A stretch of 64,000 bases of DNA from Desulfobacterales bacterium HSG17 (GTDB taxonomy: Bacteria; Desulfobacterota; Desulfobacteria; Desulfobacterales; Desulfococcaceae). The notes beneath the pieces are model-generated. The model did no database searches. It was not told where the DNA came from and worked only from the letters and a program-made list of their open reading frames with translations. The stretch covers positions 1-64,000 of the forward strand of contig JAUCGD010000001.1 in assembly GCA_030377945.1 (NCBI GenBank), in the 5' to 3' direction. The position numbers were made by a program, and so were the translations under genes. The number at the start of each line of letters is the position of its first letter. Within the stretch, counting starts at the first letter, position 1. Shown here piece after piece: positions 44,540 to 53,195 of the stretch.

Positions 44540-45732
44540 TGGAGTTTACAATTTCAGATAAAATCAAAACTATTGTGGATATGATTAATGAGTTTGTGGA
44601 AAAAGAACTTATCCCGATTGAGCCTGAATTTCTGGTCAAAGATTTTAAAGAGCTGTTACCTGTGCTGAGAGAAAAACAGGCCATGGTAAAAAAAATGGAG
44701 TTGTGGGCTCCTAATTTCCCCGTTGAATGTGGAGGCATGGGACTTTCTCTTCTTGAACATGGTCTTGTTTCCGAAGCATTGGGGCGATCACCTCTGGGCC
44801 ATTATGTGTTCTGGTGCCAGGCTCCCGATGCCGGTAATGTTGAAATTCTCCATGAACATGGCACAGATGAACAAAAAGAACTCTATCTTAATCCCCTTGT
44901 GGAGGGAAAAATCCGATCATGTTTTGCCATGACCGAGGTTGATATGCCAGGTTCCAATCCAGTAATGCTGGAGTCCACTGCAGTAAAGGATGGTGATTAT
45001 TATATCATTAATGGTCATAAATGGTACACAACAGCAGCAGATGGAGCTGATTTTGCCATTGCCATGGTTGTTACAAACCCAAAAGCTTCCACCTATCTCC
45101 AGGCCAGCATGATCATTGTACCCACTGCTACCAAAGGCTTTAATCTTGTAAGAAATATTCCAGTCATGGGCCATGAAGGCAGTGATTATTTCAGCCATGC
45201 CGAGATTTTATTTGAATCCTGCCGAGTACCGCAAAAAAATCTACTGGGCACTGAAGGTCATGGCTTTGTGATTGCTCAGGATCGTCTGGGCCCGGGACGT
45301 ATCCATCACTGCATGCGCTGGCTTGGAATCTGTCAGAGGGCACTTGACCTTATGTGCAGACGGGCCAATGAGCGGGTAATTTCACCTACCGGCAAAACTC
45401 TGGCAACCCGGCAGACTATTCAAAACTGGGTTGCTGAATCAGCTACTGAGCTTCAGGCAGCAAGGCTTTTAACCCTCAACTCTGCCTGGCAGATTGATAC
45501 CATGGGAGCAAAAAAGGCCAGGGACAGCATATCAATGATTAAATTTGTTGTGGCAAATACAATGAACAAGATAGTGGACAGAGCCTTGCAGGTTCACGGA
45601 GGTCTTGGCATGACCGATGATACTATTCTTGCATTTTTCTACCGCCACGAAAGGGCTTCAAGAATTTATGATGGCGCTGATGAGGTGCATAAGACTTCTC
45701 TGGCAAAAAGGATATTAAGAACATATCAATAA
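44539..45732 (+). CDS. ACAD10/11-type acyl-CoA dehydrogenase
   Basis: A 397-residue flavoprotein of the acyl-CoA dehydrogenase fold. FAD-binding segments are CFAMTEVDMPGSNPVML and NGHKWYTTAADGADFAI. The central block RLGPGRIHHCMRWLGICQRAL and the C-terminal QVHGGLGMTDDTILAFFYRHERASRIYDGADEVHKTSLAKRIL match ACAD10/ACAD11 and bacterial LvaC-like enzymes. The position of the catalytic glutamate of ordinary enzymes (YEGT) is Asp378 in YDGADEVH, as in that subfamily, which performs phosphate elimination and hydration-like chemistry on 4-phosphoacyl-CoA. With the kinase gene nearby, action on 4-hydroxyacyl-CoA is probable, but substrate is not proven. It overlaps etfA by one base. Confidence 0.88.
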   Translation: MEFTISDKIKTIVDMINEFVEKELIPIEPEFLVKDFKELLPVLREKQAMVKKMELWAPNFPVECGGMGLSLLEHGLVSEALGRSPLGHYVFWCQAPDAGNVEILHEHGTDEQKELYLNPLVEGKIRSCFAMTEVDMPGSNPVMLESTAVKDGDYYIINGHKWYTTAADGADFAIAMVVTNPKASTYLQASMIIVPTATKGFNLVRNIPVMGHEGSDYFSHAEILFESCRVPQKNLLGTEGHGFVIAQDRLGPGRIHHCMRWLGICQRALDLMCRRANERVISPTGKTLATRQTIQNWVAESATELQAARLLTLNSAWQIDTMGAKKARDSISMIKFVVANTMNKIVDRALQVHGGLGMTDDTILAFFYRHERASRIYDGADEVHKTSLAKRILRTYQ

Positions 45733-45743
45733 TGAGTATTTAG

Positions 45744-46427
45744 ATGAATTATAAAGAATTTAAAAAATTGTATGCTGTCTCAAATCAGGATATTTCAAGA
45801 GAGGTGTTCTATAAAAACAGGGACAGTATACAAATTAAAAAAGAGAAAACAGCTGTAAATAATTTAGAGAAGATATTTAACGCTGTATTCTACATTAGCA
45901 GCAAAAAAGGCTTTCACTCCATGAGTATGCGAGATTTAAGTCAAAAAACAGGTATGAGCCTTGGATCAGTGTATGCTTATTTCCCGGGCAAAAAAGTACT
46001 TTTGGACATAATACAGACTCAAGGATGGTCCATCGTAAAAAAAGATCTTGACCAGGTTTCCAAATCCCATGAGCATCCACACAAAAAACTGAGGGCAGTG
46101 CTTAAAGCCCACATTTTTCTTTCTGAATTATTTACCCATTGGTTTTATTTCACTTTTATGGAGGCCCGTCATCTTGAGGCAGTTAAATCCATGGAAGAGT
46201 ATACCCAGAAAATTATTACGGATATTCTGGTAAGCGGAGATGAACAGGGAATTTTTAAATCCATGGATCATGCTTTGACTGCAAGTATGATAAAGGCAAT
46301 GCAGCAGGAGTGGTACCTTAAAAGGTGGAAATATAAAAATTTAAAAATATCAGTGGACCAATATGCAGACCATGTGATCAATATGGTGGAATCATTTTGC
46401 CTTAGAGGAGAAACATTATGGGAATAA
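45744..46427 (+). CDS. TetR-family transcriptional regulator
   Basis: A 227-residue repressor. The helix-turn-helix lies near residues 35-80: NLEKIFNAVFYISSKKGFHSMSMRDLSQKTGMSLGSVYAYFPGKKVLLDIIQ. The longer N-terminus (~30 residues before the HTH) is charged and perhaps disordered. The C-terminal ligand domain has no recognised motif. The gene is inside the etf/acyl-CoA dehydrogenase operon and overlaps the kinase gene by 10 bases. It is the natural candidate to bind the AAAAAATGAACA palindrome upstream of etfB, with an acyl-CoA as inducer; this is inference. Confidence 0.88.
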   Translation: MNYKEFKKLYAVSNQDISREVFYKNRDSIQIKKEKTAVNNLEKIFNAVFYISSKKGFHSMSMRDLSQKTGMSLGSVYAYFPGKKVLLDIIQTQGWSIVKKDLDQVSKSHEHPHKKLRAVLKAHIFLSELFTHWFYFTFMEARHLEAVKSMEEYTQKIITDILVSGDEQGIFKSMDHALTASMIKAMQQEWYLKRWKYKNLKISVDQYADHVINMVESFCLRGETLWE

Positions 46428-47485
46428 CTGACAAAGCAGGAACAATCAGACCCGGTGAAGAAATTGACCCGGCAGCAGTAAAAAGTTTTTTACAGAAAAA
46501 TATTACAGGACTTACTGGAGAAATTGCCATTACACAGTTTCCCAGTGGTTTTTCCAATTTAACATATATGATTGATATGTGCGGCAGACAGATGGTGCTG
46601 CGACGCCCTCCAATTGGTGCAAAAGTTAAGGCTGGTCATGACATGGGACGGGAATACAAGGTGCTTAAAGCTTTGCATCCTGTTTTTTCTCTCTGCCCTG
46701 CGCCCCTTGCATATACAGAAGACACATCAATTATTGGCTCTCCTTTTTTCATCATGGATAAGTTATCCGGTATTATCCTGCGCAAGGATATACCCAAAGA
46801 ACTTGCTTTCTCAAAAAAACAGGCAAAACAGCTATGCATGAACCTTATCGATCTGCTTGCAGATATCCATGGTATTGATGTAAAAAAAACAGGCCTGGAT
46901 TTTATTGGAAAGCCAACCGGCTATGTTAAGCGCCAGGTGGAAGGATGGAGTAAACGATATCAAAAAGCAAAAACCAATGATGCGCCGGATTGTAAAATTA
47001 TCATGGAATGGCTCAAAGATAAAATGCCGCAAGATACTGATCATCCTACAATTGTACATAATGACTACAAGTTTGATAATGTGGTATTAGATACGGACAG
47101 GCCTGAAAAAATCATTGGCATACTTGACTGGGAAATGACAACCTATGGTGACCCTTTGATGGATCTTGGAAACTCTCTTGCCTATTGGGTAGAAAAAAAT
47201 GATTCTGATGAAATCCAGATGATGAGGACAATGCCAACAAATATGCCAGGAGCTTTAACGCGACAGGGAATACTGGACTATTATGAAAAAAAGACAGGCA
47301 GGAGCACGCTGCAGTTTGATTTTTATTACTGTTTTGGTCTGTTCCGCCTTGCAGTCATAGCTCAGCAGATTTACTACAGATATTATCACAAAATTACAGA
47401 CAACAAACGATTTGCAATGCTGATATTTGGTGTAATTGCACTTGAAAAAACTGCCCTGAAACTTATAGAATCATCTGAGTTATAA
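46418..47485 (+). CDS. ACAD10/11-type phosphotransferase (APH fold)
   Basis: A 355-residue kinase of the aminoglycoside-phosphotransferase fold, equal to the kinase half of mammalian ACAD10/11. The ATP-binding region has FPSGFSNLTYMI and MVLRRPPIGAKVKAGHDMGREYKVL; SIIGSPFFIMDKL follows; catalytic HNDYKFDNVV is at 214-223 (Asp216) and the metal motif is ILDWEMTTYGDPLMDLG. In the Pseudomonas Lva pathway a kinase of this type phosphorylates the 4-hydroxyl of 4-hydroxyacyl-CoA. Here the kinase and dehydrogenase are separate genes in one operon, not fused. AGAGGAGAAAC precedes the ATG. It overlaps the tetR gene by 10 bases. Confidence 0.88.
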   Translation: MGITDKAGTIRPGEEIDPAAVKSFLQKNITGLTGEIAITQFPSGFSNLTYMIDMCGRQMVLRRPPIGAKVKAGHDMGREYKVLKALHPVFSLCPAPLAYTEDTSIIGSPFFIMDKLSGIILRKDIPKELAFSKKQAKQLCMNLIDLLADIHGIDVKKTGLDFIGKPTGYVKRQVEGWSKRYQKAKTNDAPDCKIIMEWLKDKMPQDTDHPTIVHNDYKFDNVVLDTDRPEKIIGILDWEMTTYGDPLMDLGNSLAYWVEKNDSDEIQMMRTMPTNMPGALTRQGILDYYEKKTGRSTLQFDFYYCFGLFRLAVIAQQIYYRYYHKITDNKRFAMLIFGVIALEKTALKLIESSEL

Positions 47486-47535
47486 TTTTATTACAATAGG
47501 CATTTATTTTGCAACTGAAACAGGAGAAAACAGAT

Positions 47536-48288
47536 ATGAAGGATTTTGAGTTAAAAGGAAGAACCGCTGTTATCACAGGAGCAAGTCGTGGAATAGGGCT
47601 TGCAATCACGCAAAAACTTGCTCAATATGGAGCACAGTGCATCATGGTGAGCAGAAAGATTGAACCCTTAGAAGCTGCAGCTGCTGAAATCAGGGAAGAT
47701 GGTGGCAAAGCAGAGGCAATTGCCTGCCACACAGGATATCCGGATCAAATTAAAACCATGTATGAAAAAGTTATGAAAAAGTATGGAGCTCTTGATATTC
47801 TTGTGAACAATGCTGCCACCAACCCACATTTTGGTGAAATGATTACAGCAGATGAAGGAGTCTGGGACAAGACCCTGGATGTAAATATCAAGGGACCTTT
47901 TTTTATGATTAAACATGCTGTCCCATTAATGAAGGATAAAGGTGCCATTGTTAATGTTTCATCGGTAAATGCAGTAAAACCAATGATGTTTCAGGGAGTT
48001 TATTCTGCCACCAAAGCAGCCCTGGCAAATATGACCCAGACCCTGGCAAAAGAGCTTGCACCAAAAGGAATCAGGATTAATAACCTGCTGCCCGGACTTA
48101 CTGACACCAAGTTTGCATCAGCTATAATTTCTTCTGAAGAGATCTGTAATTATGCTGTATCCCAGATTCCCATGGGACGATATGCACAACCTGAAGAGAT
48201 GGCAGGAGCTGTACTATACCTTGTATCTGATGCTGCCTCATTTACAACAGGTGCCAGCCTGATTTGTGATGGTGGTATGCTGGTATAA
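47536..48288 (+). CDS. Short-chain dehydrogenase/reductase
   Basis: A 250-residue SDR of the classical fold. GASRGIG binds NAD(P), NNAAT follows, and the catalytic set is Ser in NVSSVN with YSATK. RINNLLPGLTDTKF and GASLICDGGMLV end it; the pattern is closest to DHRS4/3-ketoacyl-type enzymes. The ATG at 47536 follows AGGAG by 11 bases and the protein starts MKDFELKGRTAVITGASRGIG; an earlier TTG at 47509 is less likely. In the operon it would oxidise the 3-hydroxyacyl-CoA made after rearrangement of a 4-hydroxyacyl-CoA, as LvaD does. That role is inferred. Confidence 0.86.
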   Translation: MKDFELKGRTAVITGASRGIGLAITQKLAQYGAQCIMVSRKIEPLEAAAAEIREDGGKAEAIACHTGYPDQIKTMYEKVMKKYGALDILVNNAATNPHFGEMITADEGVWDKTLDVNIKGPFFMIKHAVPLMKDKGAIVNVSSVNAVKPMMFQGVYSATKAALANMTQTLAKELAPKGIRINNLLPGLTDTKFASAIISSEEICNYAVSQIPMGRYAQPEEMAGAVLYLVSDAASFTTGASLICDGGMLV

Positions 48289-48302
48289 TTCAAAATAAAT
48301 GG

Positions 48303-48322
48303 TTCTACCCTGAAGGGTAGAA
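48303..48322 (+). other. Perfect hairpin just before the ribosome site of the long acyl-CoA dehydrogenase
   Basis: TTCTACCC and GGGTAGAA pair perfectly around a TGAA tetraloop, 19 bases before the ATG at 48341 and 15 bases after the SDR stop. No T-run follows, so it is not a simple terminator; it may be an mRNA processing or stability hairpin inside the operon. Confidence 0.5.
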
Positions 48323-48340
48323 ACTGAGAAGGAGAAAAAA

Positions 48341-50164
48341 ATGACTCAAGTTATAGCAGATCAAAAAGAGATAGAGTTCATCCTTTATGAACAATTCAAT
48401 GCTGAAAAATTATTGACCCATGAAAAATATAAAGGCTTTTCAAAAAAAATCTTTGATATGATTCTTTCCGAAGCCAGGAAAATAGCGATAAATGAAATCT
48501 TACCCACACTGGCTGACGGCGATAAACAAGGAGTACAGTTTGAGAATGGAAAAGTAGCTGTACCTGATTCCTTTCACAGAGCCAGAAAAGTAGTAAGAGA
48601 GGCAGATCTGACCTCAATCATGGAAGATCCTGATTGGGGAGGTCAGGGATTACCATTTTTGATCAGTATTGCCATCATGGAGTATACAGTAGGGGCAAAT
48701 TATGCCTTGAGCGGGTATATCAATATGGGTCATGGCACTGGAAAGATGATTGAAATATTTGGGACAAAACAATTAAAAAATCTGTTTCTTGAAAACCTCT
48801 ATAATGCAAAATGGAGCGGCACCATGCTCCTCACCGAGCCTGAAGCTGGGTCAGACGTGGGTGCCATCACCACAACTGCCAAAAAAAACAGTGACGGTAC
48901 CTACTCTATTACAGGTAATAAAATTTTTATTACAAATGGTGAACATGATATGACTCAAAATATCATTCACCCGGTTCTGGCACGAATTGAAGGTGCTCCC
49001 AAAGGAAGCCGCGGTATTTCTATCTTTATTGTTCCAAAAATCTGGGTCAATGAAGATAAAAGCCTGGCAGAACCCAATGATGTCCAGTGTGTGGGGATTG
49101 AAGATAAAATGGGATTTCATGGCTCTGCAACCTGCTCCATGGCGCTGGGTTCCAAAGGAGAATGCCGTGGATTTCTGCTGGGAGAAGAGAACAAAGGCCT
49201 TCAAATTATGTTCCATATGATGAATGAGGCAAGGCTCAGTGTTGGATTCCAGGGCAGTACAACAGCATCCCTTGCCTATCTCTATGCCCTTGATTATGCC
49301 AGACAGCGAATCCAGGGTAAAGATCTTGCCAGTATGAAAGACCCTGAGTCTGAATCAATCCCCATTATCCGCCATCCTGATGTAAGGAGAATGTTGACTT
49401 GGATGAAGACCCACGTTGATGGGATGAGGAGTATGATTTATTATATAGCCACATGCGTTGATCAAAAAGAGAGTGCAGAAGATAAAACTCAAAGAGAACA
49501 GGCAGGCGATATCATTGAGCTTTTAACCCCGATAGTAAAAGCCTATTGTGCCCAACGCGGTTTTGAAGTCTGTGTCCAGGCAGTGCAGGTATTTGGCGGT
49601 TATGGCTACATAAAAGAATTTCCTGTAGAACAACTGGTCAGGGATGTTAAAATTGCCTCAATTTATGAAGGTACCGATGGTATCCAGGCCATGGATTTTC
49701 TGGGACGCAAACTGGGCATGAAAAAAGGCATGATCTTCAAAGGTCTTCTTGATGAAATGGGTAAAACCATTGCTGATGCGAAAAAATTCGAATCATTAAC
49801 ATCCATGGCTGAATCCCTTGGCAAGGCAGCAGAAACTCTTGGCATTACAGCTTTTGGACTTGGAAGTGCTGCCATGTCTGAAAAATATACCACAGCCTTT
49901 GCCAATGCTCATCCTTTTCTTGAGGCAACAGGAGACGTGGTCATGGGGTGGATGCATTTATGGCGTGCGCTTACTGCTGCAAAAGCCCTTGAAACAAAGC
50001 AGAAGAAAAAATCTGGAAAAAAGAACCAGATTTTTTATGCGGGCATTGTAACCTCTGCCCGTTTCTATATAGAAACAGTATTGCCGGTAGCCCAGGGAAG
50101 AATGGCTTCTGTTCAGGCTTTATCAGATGCAGCCTTAAATATGGATGAAGCCTCTTTTGACTAA
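48341..50164 (+). CDS. Long acyl-CoA dehydrogenase, copy 1
   Basis: A 607-residue acyl-CoA dehydrogenase of the long type with C-terminal extension (DUF/AcdC-terminal). FAD and substrate regions are MLLTEPEAGSDVGAITTTA, NKIFITNGEHDM and GFQGSTTASLAYLYALDYARQRIQG; the catalytic Glu443 is in IASIYEGTDGIQAMDFLGRKL. Residues ~460-600 form an additional helical domain typical of FadE5/AidB-like homologues that act on longer or bulky acyl-CoA. AGAAGGAGAAA precedes the ATG. It is followed after 15 bases by a close paralogue. Confidence 0.92.
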   Translation: MTQVIADQKEIEFILYEQFNAEKLLTHEKYKGFSKKIFDMILSEARKIAINEILPTLADGDKQGVQFENGKVAVPDSFHRARKVVREADLTSIMEDPDWGGQGLPFLISIAIMEYTVGANYALSGYINMGHGTGKMIEIFGTKQLKNLFLENLYNAKWSGTMLLTEPEAGSDVGAITTTAKKNSDGTYSITGNKIFITNGEHDMTQNIIHPVLARIEGAPKGSRGISIFIVPKIWVNEDKSLAEPNDVQCVGIEDKMGFHGSATCSMALGSKGECRGFLLGEENKGLQIMFHMMNEARLSVGFQGSTTASLAYLYALDYARQRIQGKDLASMKDPESESIPIIRHPDVRRMLTWMKTHVDGMRSMIYYIATCVDQKESAEDKTQREQAGDIIELLTPIVKAYCAQRGFEVCVQAVQVFGGYGYIKEFPVEQLVRDVKIASIYEGTDGIQAMDFLGRKLGMKKGMIFKGLLDEMGKTIADAKKFESLTSMAESLGKAAETLGITAFGLGSAAMSEKYTTAFANAHPFLEATGDVVMGWMHLWRALTAAKALETKQKKKSGKKNQIFYAGIVTSARFYIETVLPVAQGRMASVQALSDAALNMDEASFD

Positions 50165-50179
50165 TTAAAGGAAACTACC

Positions 50180-52006
50180 ATGGCAGATAAATTTATGAGC
50201 ATGAAAAATCTTAAATTCACTCTTTTTTCCAGGGGAGGGAAATATTGCTCAGATACACACACTTATTTAAATGAGCATACACTAAAAACCATTGATATGA
50301 TTTTCAAAGCCGCTGACGAGCTTGCAAAAAAAACCATGCATCCCATGTTTGAAGATATGGACCGCCAGCCGCCTTCATTGCAAAAAGGCAGCGTTGCAGT
50401 CCACGAAGGGGTCAGGCCCATGCTTGAAACATTGGGCAAAGATGGCTGGATTGCAGCAGGTTTTCCAGAAAAATGGGACGGAGAGGATATGCCTTCATCC
50501 CTTCTTTTGTGCATTAATTTTATTTTTGCCACTGCCAACTATTCAGCTTCAGTATATGCGGGTCTTACCATGGGTGCTGCAAAGTTGATTTTAAGTTTTG
50601 GTTCACAATCACTTCAAAATACCTATCTGCCTCCCATGTTGTCAGGTAAATGGCAGGGAACCATGGCGCTTACAGAGCCGGAAGCAGGAACTTCCCTTGG
50701 TGACCTTTCCACTGAAGCCATACCCTTTAAAAACGGCCAATATAAAATAAACGGAGAAAAAATCTTTATCTCTGCCGGAGATCATGATGGCGTGGATAAT
50801 GTGGTTCATCTCATGCTGGCAAGGATAAAAGGGGCTCCTGCCGGAGTAAAAGGAATATCTCTTTTTGTTGTGCCTAAATTCAGACCTAAATTAAAACCCA
50901 AGTTAAAATTTGATGACAGTGGCAGCTTAATTGACAATGATGTCACTGTTACCCAGATATTTCACAAGCTTGGATACCGTGGAGCACCCATTACCGGTCT
51001 GCGCATGGGAGAAAATGATAATTGTATAGGCTGGCTTGTGGGAAAAGAGCATAAAGGTCTTTTCTATATGTTCCAGATGATGAATAATGCAAGGCTTGAA
51101 GTTGGTATGGGAGCCACTGCCATAGCAACATCAGCTTACCAAGCATCTTTGGATTATTGTCGTTCCCGGCGACAGGGAAGAACAATTACAGCCAGTAAAG
51201 ATTCTAATCCCACACCTATTATTCATCACCCCGATGTCAAACGAATGCTTCTGTTTCAACGTGCGGTAGTTGAAGGCTCTCTTTCCCTTATTCTTCAATG
51301 CGGAATGTATGAAGATATTCTTGCCCGAAATTCTTCACAAACAGACCCTTCAAAAAAAGACTGTCACCTGCTTTTGGAAATTCTTACGCCTGTGGCTAAA
51401 ACATATCCATCAGAGATGGGAATTTTATCCACAAGCTCTGCCATTCAATGTTTCGGCGGATATGGATATTGTGATGACTTCCCGGTGGAGCAGCATTTCA
51501 GAGATATGCGCATCCATACCATCCATGAAGGCACCACTGGAATACAGGGTTTAGATCTTCTTGGAAGAAAAGTGGTCATGGAAAATGGCAGGGCTTTAAT
51601 TCTACTTAAACAGGAGATAGAGAGCAGTATTAAAGCTGCACAACACCACAGTGAACTTGGTGCAATGGCTCAGGAATTGACAGATTCCATGGAAACAGTG
51701 GAAAAAACCACCATGGATCTCGGAACAATAGCAATGGAGAAAGGGCATGAAGCATATCTTGCCGATGCAACCCTGTATCTTGAGATGTTTGGAATCCTTG
51801 TCATTGCCTGGCAATGGCTTATTATGGCACAGGCAGCATCACAGGCCCTGGAAAATAAAAAAAGCAATCGGTTTTATAAAGGCAAAATTCATGTAGCACA
51901 ATACTTTTTTGCCTATGAATTGCCAAAAATTCAAGGGTTATCTAAAACATTAACTAACAAAACCAAAATAACAGTTGATATGCCCGATGGCTGTTTTACC
52001 GATTAA
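50180..52006 (+). CDS. Long acyl-CoA dehydrogenase, copy 2
   Basis: A 608-residue paralogue of the preceding enzyme. Shared blocks include MALTEPEAGTSLGDLST, NGEKIFISAGDHDG, MGATAIATSAYQASLDYCRSRRQG and IHTIHEGTTGIQGLDLLGRKV, where Glu450 is the catalytic base although His replaces the usual Tyr before it. The C-terminal helical extension (~465-605) is kept. The tandem pair with differing pocket residues suggests two chain lengths or a heterotetramer, as known for FadE pairs in actinobacteria; which applies cannot be told. It is the last gene of the operon; no clear terminator follows. Confidence 0.92.
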   Translation: MADKFMSMKNLKFTLFSRGGKYCSDTHTYLNEHTLKTIDMIFKAADELAKKTMHPMFEDMDRQPPSLQKGSVAVHEGVRPMLETLGKDGWIAAGFPEKWDGEDMPSSLLLCINFIFATANYSASVYAGLTMGAAKLILSFGSQSLQNTYLPPMLSGKWQGTMALTEPEAGTSLGDLSTEAIPFKNGQYKINGEKIFISAGDHDGVDNVVHLMLARIKGAPAGVKGISLFVVPKFRPKLKPKLKFDDSGSLIDNDVTVTQIFHKLGYRGAPITGLRMGENDNCIGWLVGKEHKGLFYMFQMMNNARLEVGMGATAIATSAYQASLDYCRSRRQGRTITASKDSNPTPIIHHPDVKRMLLFQRAVVEGSLSLILQCGMYEDILARNSSQTDPSKKDCHLLLEILTPVAKTYPSEMGILSTSSAIQCFGGYGYCDDFPVEQHFRDMRIHTIHEGTTGIQGLDLLGRKVVMENGRALILLKQEIESSIKAAQHHSELGAMAQELTDSMETVEKTTMDLGTIAMEKGHEAYLADATLYLEMFGILVIAWQWLIMAQAASQALENKKSNRFYKGKIHVAQYFFAYELPKIQGLSKTLTNKTKITVDMPDGCFTD

Positions 52007-52100
52007 CCGCCATGCATTGACAATAATAAGGTTTAGCAGCTAAATACACCAGCAGACATATACTCTGGTCCTTTTCAAGGATATTAGAAGGCAGTAAAGG

Positions 52101-52331
52101 GTGGGGCTTGGTTATATTCTTCAGTCAAGTGAATACGGCCTTGCTGGGATCCTAAGTTTTTATAGCGGTCATATTCTGGCTGACCTGGCCTGGTATACCA
52201 TAATTTCAACAGCCGTGGGAAAAGGTCGTTCGTTTTTCAGTGATAAGGTTTATAGATGGATTATCGGATGCTGTGCCGGTTTCCTGGTATTATTTTCCGT
52301 TTACCTATTCTTTGGTGTGATCCGATATTAA
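52101..52331 (+). pseudogene. 3' remnant of a LysE/RhtB-family transporter
   Basis: The 76 codons read ILSFYSGHILADLAWYTIISTAVGKGRSFFSDKVYRWIIGCCAGFLVLFSVYLFFG, which matches the last two or three membrane helices of LysE-type amino-acid exporters (LADLxWY ... KGRxF ... Y+ ... GxxLxxFGxYL). Complete members are about 200 residues. Only 94 bases lie between it and the dehydrogenase stop, and the frame has no room for the N-terminal helices. It is a decayed remnant, a sign of past deletion at this junction. Confidence 0.65.
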
Positions 52332-52402
52332 AGAATTTAGACATTATTTTTAAAGTCGTTGAATAAAAAAATGTGTAAATCCTAAAAATTTTACAGCAAG
52401 TT

Positions 52403-52414
52403 TAACAGGGATAG
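52403..52414. repeat. Left copy of TAACAGGGATAG, 0.85 kb from its twin
   Basis: TAACAGGGATAG at 52403-52414 recurs in direct orientation at 53254-53265, so the pair brackets the toxin-antitoxin genes. The 226-bp spacer around this copy has no gene. Confidence 0.35.
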
Positions 52415-52557
52415 CCTGGGGCTGTCATTCTCCTGAACAATGGAAATTGCCATTCAAATAGTCCTCACCTTAACCACCTGGGTTTGATCTGCCAAATTTT
52501 ATATATCAGGTTCCAATAACAAAATACCGCTGATATTATTGAAAAATGGATCATAGT

Positions 52558-52860
52558 TCACTGAGAGTGGGCAGGCTGAGCTACCAGGCGAACGCCAAGG
52601 GCTGCACAGACTTTATTAATTGTTTCAAATCGAGGTTTGGCATTTGGTTTAAGTGCTTTATACAAGGCTTCACGGGTTATTCCTGTTAATTTGGCAACTT
52701 CACTCATACCACGTGCCTTGGCAGCAACCCCTAGAGCGTGGGCCAACTCGGCGGCATCACCGTCTTCAATCACCATAGTGATATAAGCAGCAATGTCTTC
52801 TTCGCTTTTGAGTTGCTGGGCCATATCAAAATCCGGCAAATCTGCAATTCGTTTTTTCAT
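52558..52860 (-). CDS. HigA-like antitoxin
   Basis: A 100-residue addiction-module antidote protein with an XRE-type helix-turn-helix near the C-terminus: SEVAKLTGITREALYKALKPNAKPRFETINKVCAALGVRL. This is the usual form of the probable antidote proteins paired with HigB/RelE-type toxins. The gene follows the toxin gene by three bases. In the pair, the antitoxin neutralises the toxin and represses the shared promoter. Its DNA is visibly GC-richer (about 55% G+C in sampled lines) than the rest of the window, which suggests transfer. Confidence 0.9.
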   Translation of the reverse strand: MKKRIADLPDFDMAQQLKSEEDIAAYITMVIEDGDAAELAHALGVAAKARGMSEVAKLTGITREALYKALKPNAKPRFETINKVCAALGVRLVAQPAHSQ

Positions 52861-52863
52861 GGT

Positions 52864-53160
52864 TCAATCCTCCAAAGTGGTTTCCCGCTGTTTAGCTTTT
52901 GCAATATCGTTCTCCTGGCTGCCCTTGTCTCCACCACCAAGCATAACGATCAGTGTTTTACCTCGCTTGACATAGTACATTCTCCAACCTGGACCGAAAT
53001 ATTCCCTCATTTCAAAGACGCCTTCGCCCACTGGCTTTACATCACCGAGGTTGCCATGCTGTGCCTTATCGAGACGGCGGCTTAAGCGAAGCCGCGTAAT
53101 GCGGTCTTTCAAGCTGTTAAGCCATTTGTCAAATTCGGGTAATGTTTTAACCGTGTACAT
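52864..53160 (-). CDS. HigB/RelE-type toxin
   Basis: A 98-residue toxin of the RelE/ParE superfamily, phage-derived Gp49-like group: LPEFDKWLNSLKDRITRLRLSRRLDKAQHGNLGDVKPVGEGVFEMREYFGPGWRMYYVKRGKTLIVMLGGGDKGSQENDIAKAKQ. The pattern REYFGPGWRMYY and LLGGGDKxxQ is characteristic. It would cleave mRNA on the ribosome. The ATG at 53160 is preferred to a TTG at 53187, and lies directly after a promoter, so the message may have almost no leader. The toxin-first order is typical of higBA. Confidence 0.9.
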   Translation of the reverse strand: MYTVKTLPEFDKWLNSLKDRITRLRLSRRLDKAQHGNLGDVKPVGEGVFEMREYFGPGWRMYYVKRGKTLIVMLGGGDKGSQENDIAKAKQRETTLED

Positions 53161-53166
53161 ATAGAA

Positions 53167-53195
53167 AGTGTAATCGTTCGAATACAAAAAGTCAA
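53167..53195 (-). promoter_or_regulatory. Toxin-antitoxin promoter with operator between the boxes
   Basis: On the minus strand TTGACT (53195-53190) and TACACT (53172-53167) are 17 bp apart. Between and over them lies GTATTCG-AA-CGATTAC (53185-53170), an inverted repeat with one mismatch in seven. A repressor bound there would block the polymerase, as expected for antitoxin autoregulation. The predicted start falls at the toxin ATG. Confidence 0.55.
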
